Assembly: GCA_004556395.1 (NCBI GenBank)
Contig: SFHK01000013.1
Location: forward strand, 1-64,000
Reading direction: 5' to 3'
DNA length: 64,000 nt
Source: Clostridiales bacterium
GTDB lineage: Bacteria; Bacillota; Clostridia; Christensenellales; Aristaeellaceae
Below, piece after piece: positions 7,787 to 14,949 of the stretch (the stretch's first letter is position 1; each line of letters starts with the position of its first letter). Below the pieces are notes generated by a model. That model did no database searches. It was not told the DNA's origin and saw nothing but the letters and a program-made list of their open reading frames with translations. The translations under genes and the position numbers were made by a program.

Positions 7787-9514
7787 ATGAAAAAGCGAAC
7801 GACGCTCAGGGGCTTTCTGACGGAGAAAAAGGGATTGACGGCAGCTTTTCTGATTTCCACGCTGGCACTGGCCGTCGTCGCGCCGTATAAGAGCTACATC
7901 ATGCAATGGCTGATCGACGCGGAAAATCGCCGGGCGGCGGTTCTGAGCCTTCTTACGGGCATCGGCGTGATTCTCGCCAGCCACATTCTGGAGTATTTCA
8001 GCCGGGATACCTTCACGCGCATGGCGTGTCGGGGCGTTGAGCGTGCGCGCGGCGCGCTCGCGGAGGGGCAGCTTCGAAAGCCGCTCAGCCGGCATCTGGC
8101 CGCCGCGCAGGGCGAGGCGCTGTCGCTGTTCACCGGCGACATGCGGCAGATCTACGACGATTATTATATGAACCTGTTCAACCTCGTCTTCTGGGGCTTT
8201 ATGGGGCTGGCGAGCGTGTGCATGCTGGCGAAAATCAATCCGCTTTTGATGCTTGCGTCCCTGCTGCTGGGACTTCTGCCGCTGCTTATTCCCGGCTACA
8301 TGGCGAAGCGCATGAAGCGCACGCGCGCGGCGTACAGCGAGAATCTGGCGCGGTACACCGGACTCGTCGGCGAGCTTTTGCGCGGGTTTGAGACGCTGGC
8401 GGCGTTCGGCGCGGGCGGCTATTTTCGCCGGGCGCAGCGGAACGCGGCGCGCGAGAACGCGGCGGCCGAGCTTTCCGTCCGTCGCGAACTGAGCCTTTCG
8501 CAGGTGCTGGTTTCGCTTCTGTCGTGGGCACCGTCCGTCGTGATACTGGCCGTTGGCGTGCTGCTGGTGTTTGACGAGAAGATTTCAATCGGCCAGCTGG
8601 TCACGGCGAACAGCCTGTCCACATTCATCCTGTCGCCGATGCGCCTGTGCTCCAGCGCGTACGCGGGGCTGAAATCCGTGGCGGCGGTGCGCGAGCGGGT
8701 GGAGGATGAAATGAACCGTCCCGAGCCGCCGGACGGAAGCGAAGCGCTTTCCGAAATTCAGTCGCTTTCCTTTGAGCATGTGCGCTTTTGCTATCCGGGC
8801 GCGGACGCGCCGGTGCTTTCGGACATGAGCTTTTCCGTGCGCCGGGGCGAGAAGATCGCGCTTGTCGGCGCGAGCGGCGGCGGAAAGTCCACCGCCATCC
8901 GGCTGCTGTTCCGCTATTACGACGGCTACGAGGGCCGCGTGCTCATCAATGGAACGCCGGTTTCGGATTTCAAACGGGCAGATTTCTACCGGCAGGCGGC
9001 CATGATTCCCCAAACGCCGTTCGTGTTTCCGGATACGCTGCAGCAGAACGTGTGCCTGTACGGCGCGTACAGCGAAGCGGAGGTGGAAGCGGCGCTGCGC
9101 GAAGCGGGGCTGGGCGAGCTGATCGACGCGCTGCCAGACGGGCTCCAGACGCGCCTGACTGGCGACGGGCGCGGGCTTTCGGGCGGACAGGCGCAGCGGC
9201 TCGCCGTGGCGCGCGCCATGGTGCGCGGCTGCGGGCTTCTGCTGGTGGACGAAGCGACCAGCAGTCTGGACGCGGCGACGACGGCGCGCGTGATGGAGAG
9301 CCTTTTAAAGCTGCCCTGCACCGAGCTGGTGGTCACGCACGACATCTTCGGCGACTACATGCGCCGGTTCGACCGCGTGATCGTGCTGGAAAACGGCCGC
9401 GTGGCCGAGGAGGGCTCGTTTGACGCGCTGCTGTCCCGCGGCGGCGTTTTCGCGGCGATGTACCAGAATCGCGCAAAGGACGATTGCGGCGGGGCGCGGG
9501 ATGTGGTATCATAG
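7787..9514 (+). CDS. ABC exporter (fused membrane and ATPase domains)
   Basis: Predicted 575 residues: six-helix membrane domain in the first 300 residues and a complete nucleotide-binding domain with Walker A GASGGGKST from 361, signature LSGGQ from 464, Walker B LLLVDE ending at 489 and H-loop His at about 518. Alone it could form a homodimer. It is transcribed away from the marR-ABC operon from a separate promoter. The start at 7787 has GGAGGGAA upstream; 19 earlier in-frame codons overlap the promoter and were dropped. Peptide or drug export is typical of the family; the substrate cannot be told from sequence. Confidence 0.85.
   Translation: MKKRTTLRGFLTEKKGLTAAFLISTLALAVVAPYKSYIMQWLIDAENRRAAVLSLLTGIGVILASHILEYFSRDTFTRMACRGVERARGALAEGQLRKPLSRHLAAAQGEALSLFTGDMRQIYDDYYMNLFNLVFWGFMGLASVCMLAKINPLLMLASLLLGLLPLLIPGYMAKRMKRTRAAYSENLARYTGLVGELLRGFETLAAFGAGGYFRRAQRNAARENAAAELSVRRELSLSQVLVSLLSWAPSVVILAVGVLLVFDEKISIGQLVTANSLSTFILSPMRLCSSAYAGLKSVAAVRERVEDEMNRPEPPDGSEALSEIQSLSFEHVRFCYPGADAPVLSDMSFSVRRGEKIALVGASGGGKSTAIRLLFRYYDGYEGRVLINGTPVSDFKRADFYRQAAMIPQTPFVFPDTLQQNVCLYGAYSEAEVEAALREAGLGELIDALPDGLQTRLTGDGRGLSGGQAQRLAVARAMVRGCGLLLVDEATSSLDAATTARVMESLLKLPCTELVVTHDIFGDYMRRFDRVIVLENGRVAEEGSFDALLSRGGVFAAMYQNRAKDDCGGARDVVS
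9484..9512 (+). promoter_or_regulatory. Promoter of the fructokinase operon
   Basis: TTGCGG (9484-9489), 17-base spacer, TATCAT (9507-9512), inside the last codons of the ABC gene and about 90 bases before the fructokinase start. Confidence 0.5.
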
Positions 9515-9604
9515 AGGCGAGGGCGTCTGCCTGTGGATTGCCTGAACCTGTCTATCGCGTGCGGGAATACCGCGTCAAAGGGTTTTTGGATAGGAGGAAT
9601 ACGT

Positions 9605-10486
9605 ATGATTCGTTATGGAGCCGTGGAAGCCGGCGGCACAAAAATGGTGCTCACGGTGTGCGGCGAGGATTTGAAGCCGCTGGAAAAGGCGGTTCTGCCC
9701 ACGGAGGAGCCGGGGCGCACGCTGCCCGCGATGATCGATTTCTTCCGCGATAAGGGCATTTCGGCGCTGGGCATTGGCAGCTTTGGCCCGCTTCAGTTGA
9801 ACCCGGCGGCACCGGATTACGGCTCGATCACGAGCACGCCGAAGCTCGCGTGGCGCAGCGTGCCGATTCTGAAGGCGATGACGGACGCGCTGAACGTGCC
9901 CGGCGAAATCGATACCGACGTGAACGCCGCGGCGCTGGCGGAGTTCGAGCTGGGGGCGGCGAAGGGGCTGCGCAGCTGCCTGTACGTCACCGTGGGCACG
10001 GGCATTGGCGGCGGCGTCGTTTGCGAGGGGCAGCTGGTGCACGGGCTGCTTCATCCGGAGTTCGGCCACATGCTGCTGCGCCCGGATCCCGCCGATCCCA
10101 TGCCAGACGGCGTATGCCCGTATCACAAGGGCTGCCTTGAGGGACTGGCGAGCGGCCCGGCGATGGAAAAGCGCTGGGGCGAAAGCGCCAAAACGCTGCC
10201 GGAGAATCACGACGGCTGGCGCATCGAAGCGGAATATCTGGCGCAGATGTGCGCCAACGCCGTGTGCTGCCTGTCGCCCGAGAAGATCATTCTGGGCGGC
10301 GGCGTGATGCACCGCACGTCCCTGTTCGCGCGCGTACGGGAGCGTACCGGCGCGCTGCTGGGCGGCTACATTCAGAATGAACGGATTCTGAACGGCATGG
10401 AGGATTACATCGTTCCGCCCGCGCTGGGCGATCTTGCGGGCGCGACGGGCGCGGCGCTGCTCGCGCGGCGCGCGCTGAAAGCATAG
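9605..10486 (+). CDS. scrK: Fructokinase, ROK family
   Basis: Predicted 293 residues. ATP-dependent phosphorylation of fructose (possibly mannose) to the 6-phosphate in the cytosol. The N-terminal phosphate loop EAGGTK lies at 8-13, the sugar-binding DTDVN with catalytic Asp at about 105, VTVGTGIGGG at about 128-137, and the ROK zinc site is complete (His155, Cys171, His174, Cys177 in HMLL...CPYHKGC). This layout matches the bacterial YdhR/ScrK fructokinase branch of ROK. The start at 9605 has TAGGAGG 9 bases upstream. The next two genes follow at 17-base spacing, so the three probably form one transcript. Confidence 0.85.
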   Translation: MIRYGAVEAGGTKMVLTVCGEDLKPLEKAVLPTEEPGRTLPAMIDFFRDKGISALGIGSFGPLQLNPAAPDYGSITSTPKLAWRSVPILKAMTDALNVPGEIDTDVNAAALAEFELGAAKGLRSCLYVTVGTGIGGGVVCEGQLVHGLLHPEFGHMLLRPDPADPMPDGVCPYHKGCLEGLASGPAMEKRWGESAKTLPENHDGWRIEAEYLAQMCANAVCCLSPEKIILGGGVMHRTSLFARVRERTGALLGGYIQNERILNGMEDYIVPPALGDLAGATGAALLARRALKA

Positions 10487-10503
10487 AAAAGAGGAAAACC
10501 ACG

Positions 10504-11490
10504 ATGAAAGCGGCATTGCTTGGGGGCAGCGACGTCATGCTGCACCGGGTGTATTCAGAGAAAAATTTCGCGGCGCTCGAAGCGCTTTTTGAGGGAGAGA
10601 TTCCGGTTTGCACCGACTCGCACGACGGACGGCTGAAGGACGCGGAAATTCTGTTTTCCACGTGGGGCATGCCGGAATATACGGAAGCTGAAATCGCGGA
10701 ATATCTGCCGCGCGTGAAGGCGCTGTTCTACGGCGCGGGCTCGGTGCAGAAATTCGCGCGGCCGTTTCTGAACCGCGGCGTGCGGCTGTTCAGCGCGTGG
10801 CGCGCGAACGGGCTGGCGGTGGCGCAGTATACCTACGCGCAGATTCTGCTGGCGCTGAAGGGATATTTTCCCGTGCAGCGGCGAATGAGCGAATCGCGCG
10901 CGGCGGCGGCGGAGCTGGGACGGAATTATCCGGGCGCGTACGACGTGAAGGTGGGTCTGCTGGGCTGCGGCGCGATTGGCAGCCTTGTGGCCGAGCAGCT
11001 GAAGCAGGCCGACGCGGAGGTGCTCGTGTTCGACCCGTTCCTGCCCGACGCGCGCGCCGAGGCGCTGCACGTCCGCAAGACCACAATGGAGGAAATCTTC
11101 GAAAGCTGCGACGTGGTTTCCAACCATCTGGCCAACCTGCCGACGACGGTGGGCATCATCAGGCGCGCGCATCTGCTTTCGATGAAGCCGTATTCCACCT
11201 TCATCAATACCGGCCGCGGCGCGCAGCTGGACGAAAAGGATCTCTATGACATGCTCACGCGGGACGAAACGCGCACGGCGCTTTTGGACGTGCTGACCGA
11301 CGAGAGGCACACGGATGAAAATCCGCTTGCGAAGCTGACCAACTGCTTTATCACGCCGCATATCGCCGGCGCGCTCGGCCTTGAGGTGCGGCGCATGGGG
11401 CGGTATATGATTGAGGCATTCGAACAGTACCGCGACGGCCAGCCGACCGACTGCGAGGTCAGCCTGAAGATGCTGGAAACGATGGCGTAA
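10504..11490 (+). CDS. D-isomer-specific 2-hydroxyacid dehydrogenase family
   Basis: Predicted 328 residues. NAD(P)-dependent oxidoreductase of the phosphoglycerate-dehydrogenase fold. Visible: the nucleotide-binding GLLGCGAIG at about 151-159, the substrate-site Arg in INTGRGA (about 238), an acidic residue in DVLTDE (about 263-267) and the catalytic His in TPHIAG (about 286). The substrate cannot be assigned; the N-terminal half is divergent from GyaR, SerA and LdhA. Sits between fructokinase and an inositol-phosphatase-like gene, which suggests a sugar-acid or polyol route. Confidence 0.8.
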   Translation: MKAALLGGSDVMLHRVYSEKNFAALEALFEGEIPVCTDSHDGRLKDAEILFSTWGMPEYTEAEIAEYLPRVKALFYGAGSVQKFARPFLNRGVRLFSAWRANGLAVAQYTYAQILLALKGYFPVQRRMSESRAAAAELGRNYPGAYDVKVGLLGCGAIGSLVAEQLKQADAEVLVFDPFLPDARAEALHVRKTTMEEIFESCDVVSNHLANLPTTVGIIRRAHLLSMKPYSTFINTGRGAQLDEKDLYDMLTRDETRTALLDVLTDERHTDENPLAKLTNCFITPHIAGALGLEVRRMGRYMIEAFEQYRDGQPTDCEVSLKMLETMA

Positions 11491-11507
11491 GGAAGGGACG
11501 GGATACG

Positions 11508-12275
11508 ATGACACTGCGCGAACGGGCGGCGCTGGCTGAAAAGGCGGCGCGCGCCGCGGGAGAAATGCTGCTGGCGCATCCGCACACGCCGGCGCGCCAT
11601 AAGGCGGAAAATGATTTTGTGACGGAGTTTGACGTGAAGAGCGAGGAGCTGATTCGCGGCATCCTGCTCGCGGCCTGTCCGGAGGACGGCTTTTACGGCG
11701 AGGAGGAGGGCGGCAGCGAACAGGCGGCGAGCCGCTGGATCGTAGACCCGATCGATGGCACCTCCAACTTCTACAAGGGCGAAAAGCTGTACACGATTTC
11801 CATCGCCTATGAACAGAACAGCGAGATGGTCGCGGGCTGCGTGTTCTGCCCGCCGACGAACGAGCTGTTTCTGGGCGTGAAGGGCGAGGGCGCGACGCTG
11901 AACGGCAGCCCCATTCACGTCTCGGAGGAAGCCGTCACGCGCAACGCCTACCTGCACATGTCGTTCTGCCATCGCTCCAAAGAGAATAACGCGCGCGTGA
12001 TTCGGCTTCTGCCTGAAATCTGCCAAAGCTTCAGCGACCTGCGCCGCTCCGGTTCCGCGGCTTACGACCTGTGCTCCGTGGCCGACGGCCGCTGCGAGGG
12101 CTTCTTCGAGCTGGGACTGCACCTGTACGATATCGCCGCGGGCGCGGTCATCCTGCGCGAAGCGGGCGGCCTTCTGACCGCGTGGAACGATGCGGAAAAC
12201 CCGCTCGAAACCGGCAACGTGCTGGCGACGAACGGGCGGATTCATGAAAGACTGAAGGAACTTCTGAACAAATAA
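11508..12275 (+). CDS. Inositol-monophosphatase family protein
   Basis: Predicted 255 residues. Magnesium-dependent sugar-phosphate phosphatase family (SuhB/IMPase). Metal-binding motifs are present: GEEEG at 64-68, WIVDPIDGTSNF at 77-88, and the third motif LYDIAAG at 206-212, in which the usual Trp-Asp is Tyr-Asp. Substrate could be inositol phosphate, histidinol phosphate or a bisphosphate; not decidable here. Third gene after fructokinase. A decayed copy of its 3' end follows directly (12297-12405). Confidence 0.85.
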   Translation: MTLRERAALAEKAARAAGEMLLAHPHTPARHKAENDFVTEFDVKSEELIRGILLAACPEDGFYGEEEGGSEQAASRWIVDPIDGTSNFYKGEKLYTISIAYEQNSEMVAGCVFCPPTNELFLGVKGEGATLNGSPIHVSEEAVTRNAYLHMSFCHRSKENNARVIRLLPEICQSFSDLRRSGSAAYDLCSVADGRCEGFFELGLHLYDIAAGAVILREAGGLLTAWNDAENPLETGNVLATNGRIHERLKELLNK

Positions 12276-12296
12276 TAGACAGAAAACGCGTCCACA

Positions 12297-12405
12297 TCCG
12301 CGGGGCGCGCTTTCTGCGCGAAGCGGGCGGTTTTCTGACCGCGTGGAACGAGACGGGAGAACCGTTTGAAACCGGCAATGTGCCAGCAACGAAAAGAAAT
12401 TTCTG
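12297..12405 (+). pseudogene. Decayed tandem copy of the 3' end of the inositol-phosphatase gene
   Basis: From 12314 the DNA repeats the gene from 12153 (offset 161): both read LREAGG, then FLTAWN or LLTAWN, then a match of ETGNV. The copy is still open in the same frame and ends at a TGA at 12403-12405, nine residues earlier relative to the gene. Weaker similarity reaches back to about 12297. The hairpin region after the gene (around 12285-12313) also has a counterpart after the copy (12417-12447), so the duplicated unit included gene tail plus terminator. It has no start signal and is presumably untranslated. Confidence 0.75.
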
Positions 12406-12416
12406 AATACAGATAG

Positions 12417-12447
12417 AAAGCGCGTCCGTTTCGGTAGGACGCGCTTT
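12417..12447. terminator. Bidirectional terminator between convergent genes
   Basis: Perfect 11-bp stem AAAGCGCGTCC/GGACGCGCTTT (12417-12427 with 12437-12447), 9-base loop. It serves the fructokinase operon on the plus strand and the glycoside-hydrolase-like gene ending at 12460 on the minus strand. An imperfect version lies at 12282-12313. Confidence 0.7.
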
Positions 12448-12459
12448 CCGCGTGAGGGG

Positions 12460-14478
12460 TTACAGTTCCAGCAGACAGGCCTTACAGGCTTCGACAGTGA
12501 GGGTGATATGGCCGTCGTGCGATTCGAAGGTTTCGCCGGTCAGCACGTTCCGCGCGCGGGGGCGGTCGGTGCGGATGGACACGGTCTTGGGCTGCATGGT
12601 CAGGTTGGACAGCACGCCCAGCACCCGGTCGTTTTCATACAGGCTCAGGTACGCGTCCTCCGTTTCGCACGCGGCGATGGCGTTCGGCTCCCAGTAGGGA
12701 TGCCAGACGGCGGTTTCCGCGTGGAACTCGTCGAGCGCGCGCCACAGGGATGCGATATAGTCCAGATCGACCGTCACGCTTTCGAGCGTCGAGCCGCCGC
12801 TCATGCGCGGGCGGGGCACCACGTCGTGAATGAGCGTCAGCGCGCACAGCTTTTCGATCGTCCAGCCGATGTCCGGGTTGGAATAGGCGATGAACTGGTC
12901 GATCAGTCCCAGATTCTTGCCCATGTACTCGGTGCGGAAGGCGGGCAGGCTCAGGAAGGACGTGAGCCCGCGGTTCTCGGTGACGGCTTTGATGAGCGCG
13001 TTCTGAATGTTCTCGCCGTCGTAATAGCTGTCGCAGTAGGCCAGCGTCGGCGCGATGCAGCAGGAGCTCTGGTGAGTGTCGATCCGGCCGCCGCGCTCGT
13101 GCACGGCTTCATAGAGCCTGCGCACATGCTCGCGCACGGCGAAGAGAGGGAAGGTGGCGTGGCGCCTGCCGTCGCGGCCGGTGTAGCCGCAGCCGTGGCG
13201 CGCGTTGGCGCATTCCCACGGAACGAAGGTTCCGTCGGTATAGATGCCGTCCACGCCGTATTCGTCCATCACGTACCGGACGCGCTCGATCATGTCCGCG
13301 CTGTAGCCGCCGCGGTAGCATACCATGAACGCCCTCTGCGGGGGCATGCGCTGCCAGCCGCCGGTGTAATGGCCGTCGACGGTCTGAATCAGGTAGTCGC
13401 CGGCCTTTTCGTACCACGTCGGCGCGAGCGTCGAAAATTCGTAGCCGAAGTACAGCATGGTCTTCATGCCGTGCGCGTGGCAGGCCTCGATGAGCGCGCG
13501 GAAGCGCTCCGGCTCCTCAATCAGGCCGTAGTTCTGTGCGCGGCTGCTGGTTTCGTGGAAGATGACCCATTTCACGCCGGACTGCTCCAGCCGCTTAAGC
13601 GCGCCGGGAATTTCGTGCAGATAGGCGGCGCGCGCGCCGGTCTCCCGGTCGATGTAGAAATTGGAGAACACGTGGAACGTGCGCCAGTCGCGCCGATGCT
13701 CCGCCGTGACGGGCTTGACCGGCGTGGCCATCAGGCCGATGCGGTAGTTGATGGGGTTCAGTGCTTTGCACCACTGATCCGCGCGTCCCTGCCACGCCGC
13801 GGGCATGTGGTCGAGCAGATGAACGCGCAGGACGACCTCATCCTCGCCGGGAAGGAACTCGCACTGGTTTCCGTCGCATTCGATGAACTCGTCGGTCTCC
13901 ATACTCACGCCCAGCCCGCGGAATTCATCGCCCAGCCACAGGTAGGGCTTGAAGGGAAACGCCGCGCCGTTTTCGGGCAGCGCGCCCGCGTTGACCACGT
14001 TGGCAGCAGGGATAATGCTGGTTTTGTCGTTCGGCCAGTAGTGATACAGCCGGGCGAATTCCTTTTTCACGGGAATATCGATATACAGCCTGTCAAGCCG
14101 AGGAATCTGCTGCTGATCCGGCGAGAACGACCAGAAGGGAATCACCGAAAAGCAGACGTCGACAAAGCCGTCGAAATCGCAGGTAATCCGGCCGTCGATC
14201 ACCGTGTTGTTCATGCGCGAGGCGAGCTGAAACACGCACCGCTCGTCGCTGTTTTCCAGCGCATAATAGCTTGTGTCGCTCAGCGCGCGCTCCGTCGTGC
14301 CCGCGTAGCGGCCGACCAATTCAATGGGACGGCTGAGCAGCGCCTGCCCCGCCGCGGTTACCGAGGTGGGAAACAGGCTTTTGTGAAACTGATAGCCGCG
14401 GTTCCAGACGTGAATCTTCACGTCTTCCGCCGAGATAACGCTCTTCAGGGGCTCCCAGGCTGACCATACCGATTTCAT
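12460..14478 (-). CDS. Glycoside-hydrolase-like protein (GH123/DUF6067-like)
   Basis: Predicted 672 residues without signal peptide, so probably cytosolic. The N-terminal third looks like a beta-sandwich (VKIHVWNRGYQF, FDGFVDVCFSVIPF), the middle like a TIM barrel: LMATPVKP, KWVIFHETSS, MKTMLYFGYEF, GVDGIYTDGTFVPWECAN, RIDTHQSSC, and the C-terminus (VLGVLSNLTMQPKTVSI...) like a small beta domain. This order fits DUF6067/GH123-type proteins; acidic residues in GIYTDG are candidate catalytic residues. The substrate is unknown. The start at 14478 has AAAGGCGG 8 bases upstream; the frame stays open to 15036 but that part covers the promoter and the divergent yerC gene. Stands alone on its transcript. 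Confidence 0.6.
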   Translation of the reverse strand: MKSVWSAWEPLKSVISAEDVKIHVWNRGYQFHKSLFPTSVTAAGQALLSRPIELVGRYAGTTERALSDTSYYALENSDERCVFQLASRMNNTVIDGRITCDFDGFVDVCFSVIPFWSFSPDQQQIPRLDRLYIDIPVKKEFARLYHYWPNDKTSIIPAANVVNAGALPENGAAFPFKPYLWLGDEFRGLGVSMETDEFIECDGNQCEFLPGEDEVVLRVHLLDHMPAAWQGRADQWCKALNPINYRIGLMATPVKPVTAEHRRDWRTFHVFSNFYIDRETGARAAYLHEIPGALKRLEQSGVKWVIFHETSSRAQNYGLIEEPERFRALIEACHAHGMKTMLYFGYEFSTLAPTWYEKAGDYLIQTVDGHYTGGWQRMPPQRAFMVCYRGGYSADMIERVRYVMDEYGVDGIYTDGTFVPWECANARHGCGYTGRDGRRHATFPLFAVREHVRRLYEAVHERGGRIDTHQSSCCIAPTLAYCDSYYDGENIQNALIKAVTENRGLTSFLSLPAFRTEYMGKNLGLIDQFIAYSNPDIGWTIEKLCALTLIHDVVPRPRMSGGSTLESVTVDLDYIASLWRALDEFHAETAVWHPYWEPNAIAACETEDAYLSLYENDRVLGVLSNLTMQPKTVSIRTDRPRARNVLTGETFESHDGHITLTVEACKACLLEL

Positions 14479-14513
14479 AAGGGCAACCGCCTTTCTGTTT
14501 GCTTCCGCGCTGT

Positions 14514-14542
14514 ATTCTACCATGTTCCGCCGCAAAAAGCAA
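14514..14542 (-). promoter_or_regulatory. Promoter of the glycoside-hydrolase-like gene
   Basis: Minus strand TTGCTT (complement of 14537-14542), 17-base spacer, TAGAAT (complement of 14514-14519) preceded by TGG. Confidence 0.55.
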
Positions 14543-14567
14543 ATCCGGCTTCGGCGGCGAAAATGGC

Positions 14568-14596
14568 TTGAACAATCGGGAAAACAATGGTATACT
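14568..14596 (+). promoter_or_regulatory. Promoter of yerC-pcrA-ligA
   Basis: TTGAAC (14568-14573), 17-base spacer, TATACT (14591-14596), about 45 bases before the yerC start. Back to back with the promoter at 14514-14542. Confidence 0.65.
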
Positions 14597-14640
14597 GGTA
14601 TCATAGTGAAATCTGCGCCTGCGCGGGAGGAATTGCCTGC

Positions 14641-14949
14641 ATGTATGAATCGCGAATCATGAATGAACGCACCGATCGGCTGGTGGACGCGCTTCTGAAG
14701 CTGGAAACGCGGGAGGAGTGCTATCGTTTGCTGGAAGACCTGTTTACCATTCGGGAAATCGAGGATCTTTCCCAGCGCATTCAGGTGGCGGAGCTTTTGA
14801 GCGAAAAGGCTACCTATGCCGAAATTACACAGAAGACCGGCGCTTCGTCGGCGACGATCGGCCGGGTGAACCGCGCGCTGACCTATGGCGCGGACGGATA
14901 CCGAATGATTCTCGACCGGCTGAACGCCACGGGGGATACGAATGATTGA
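14641..14949 (+). CDS. yerC: TrpR/YerC-family DNA-binding protein
   Basis: Predicted 102 residues. The family is a small all-helical DNA-binding protein related to the Trp repressor; the helix-turn-helix lies at about 59-80 (YAEITQKTGASSATIGRVNR). The conserved core LEDLFTIREIEDLSQRI precedes it. In Bacillus yerC lies before pcrB-pcrA-ligA; here pcrB is missing and yerC overlaps pcrA by 8 bases. The start at 14641 has GGGAGGAA about 10 bases upstream; the ATG six codons later is an alternative. The regulated target is unknown. Confidence 0.85.
   Translation: MYESRIMNERTDRLVDALLKLETREECYRLLEDLFTIREIEDLSQRIQVAELLSEKATYAEITQKTGASSATIGRVNRALTYGADGYRMILDRLNATGDTND

Noticed and set aside
12508..14463. 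Open frame of 651 codons on the plus strand opposite the glycoside-hydrolase-like gene
   Set aside because: No ribosome site or recognisable domain; the minus-strand frame has promoter, ribosome site and domain pattern.
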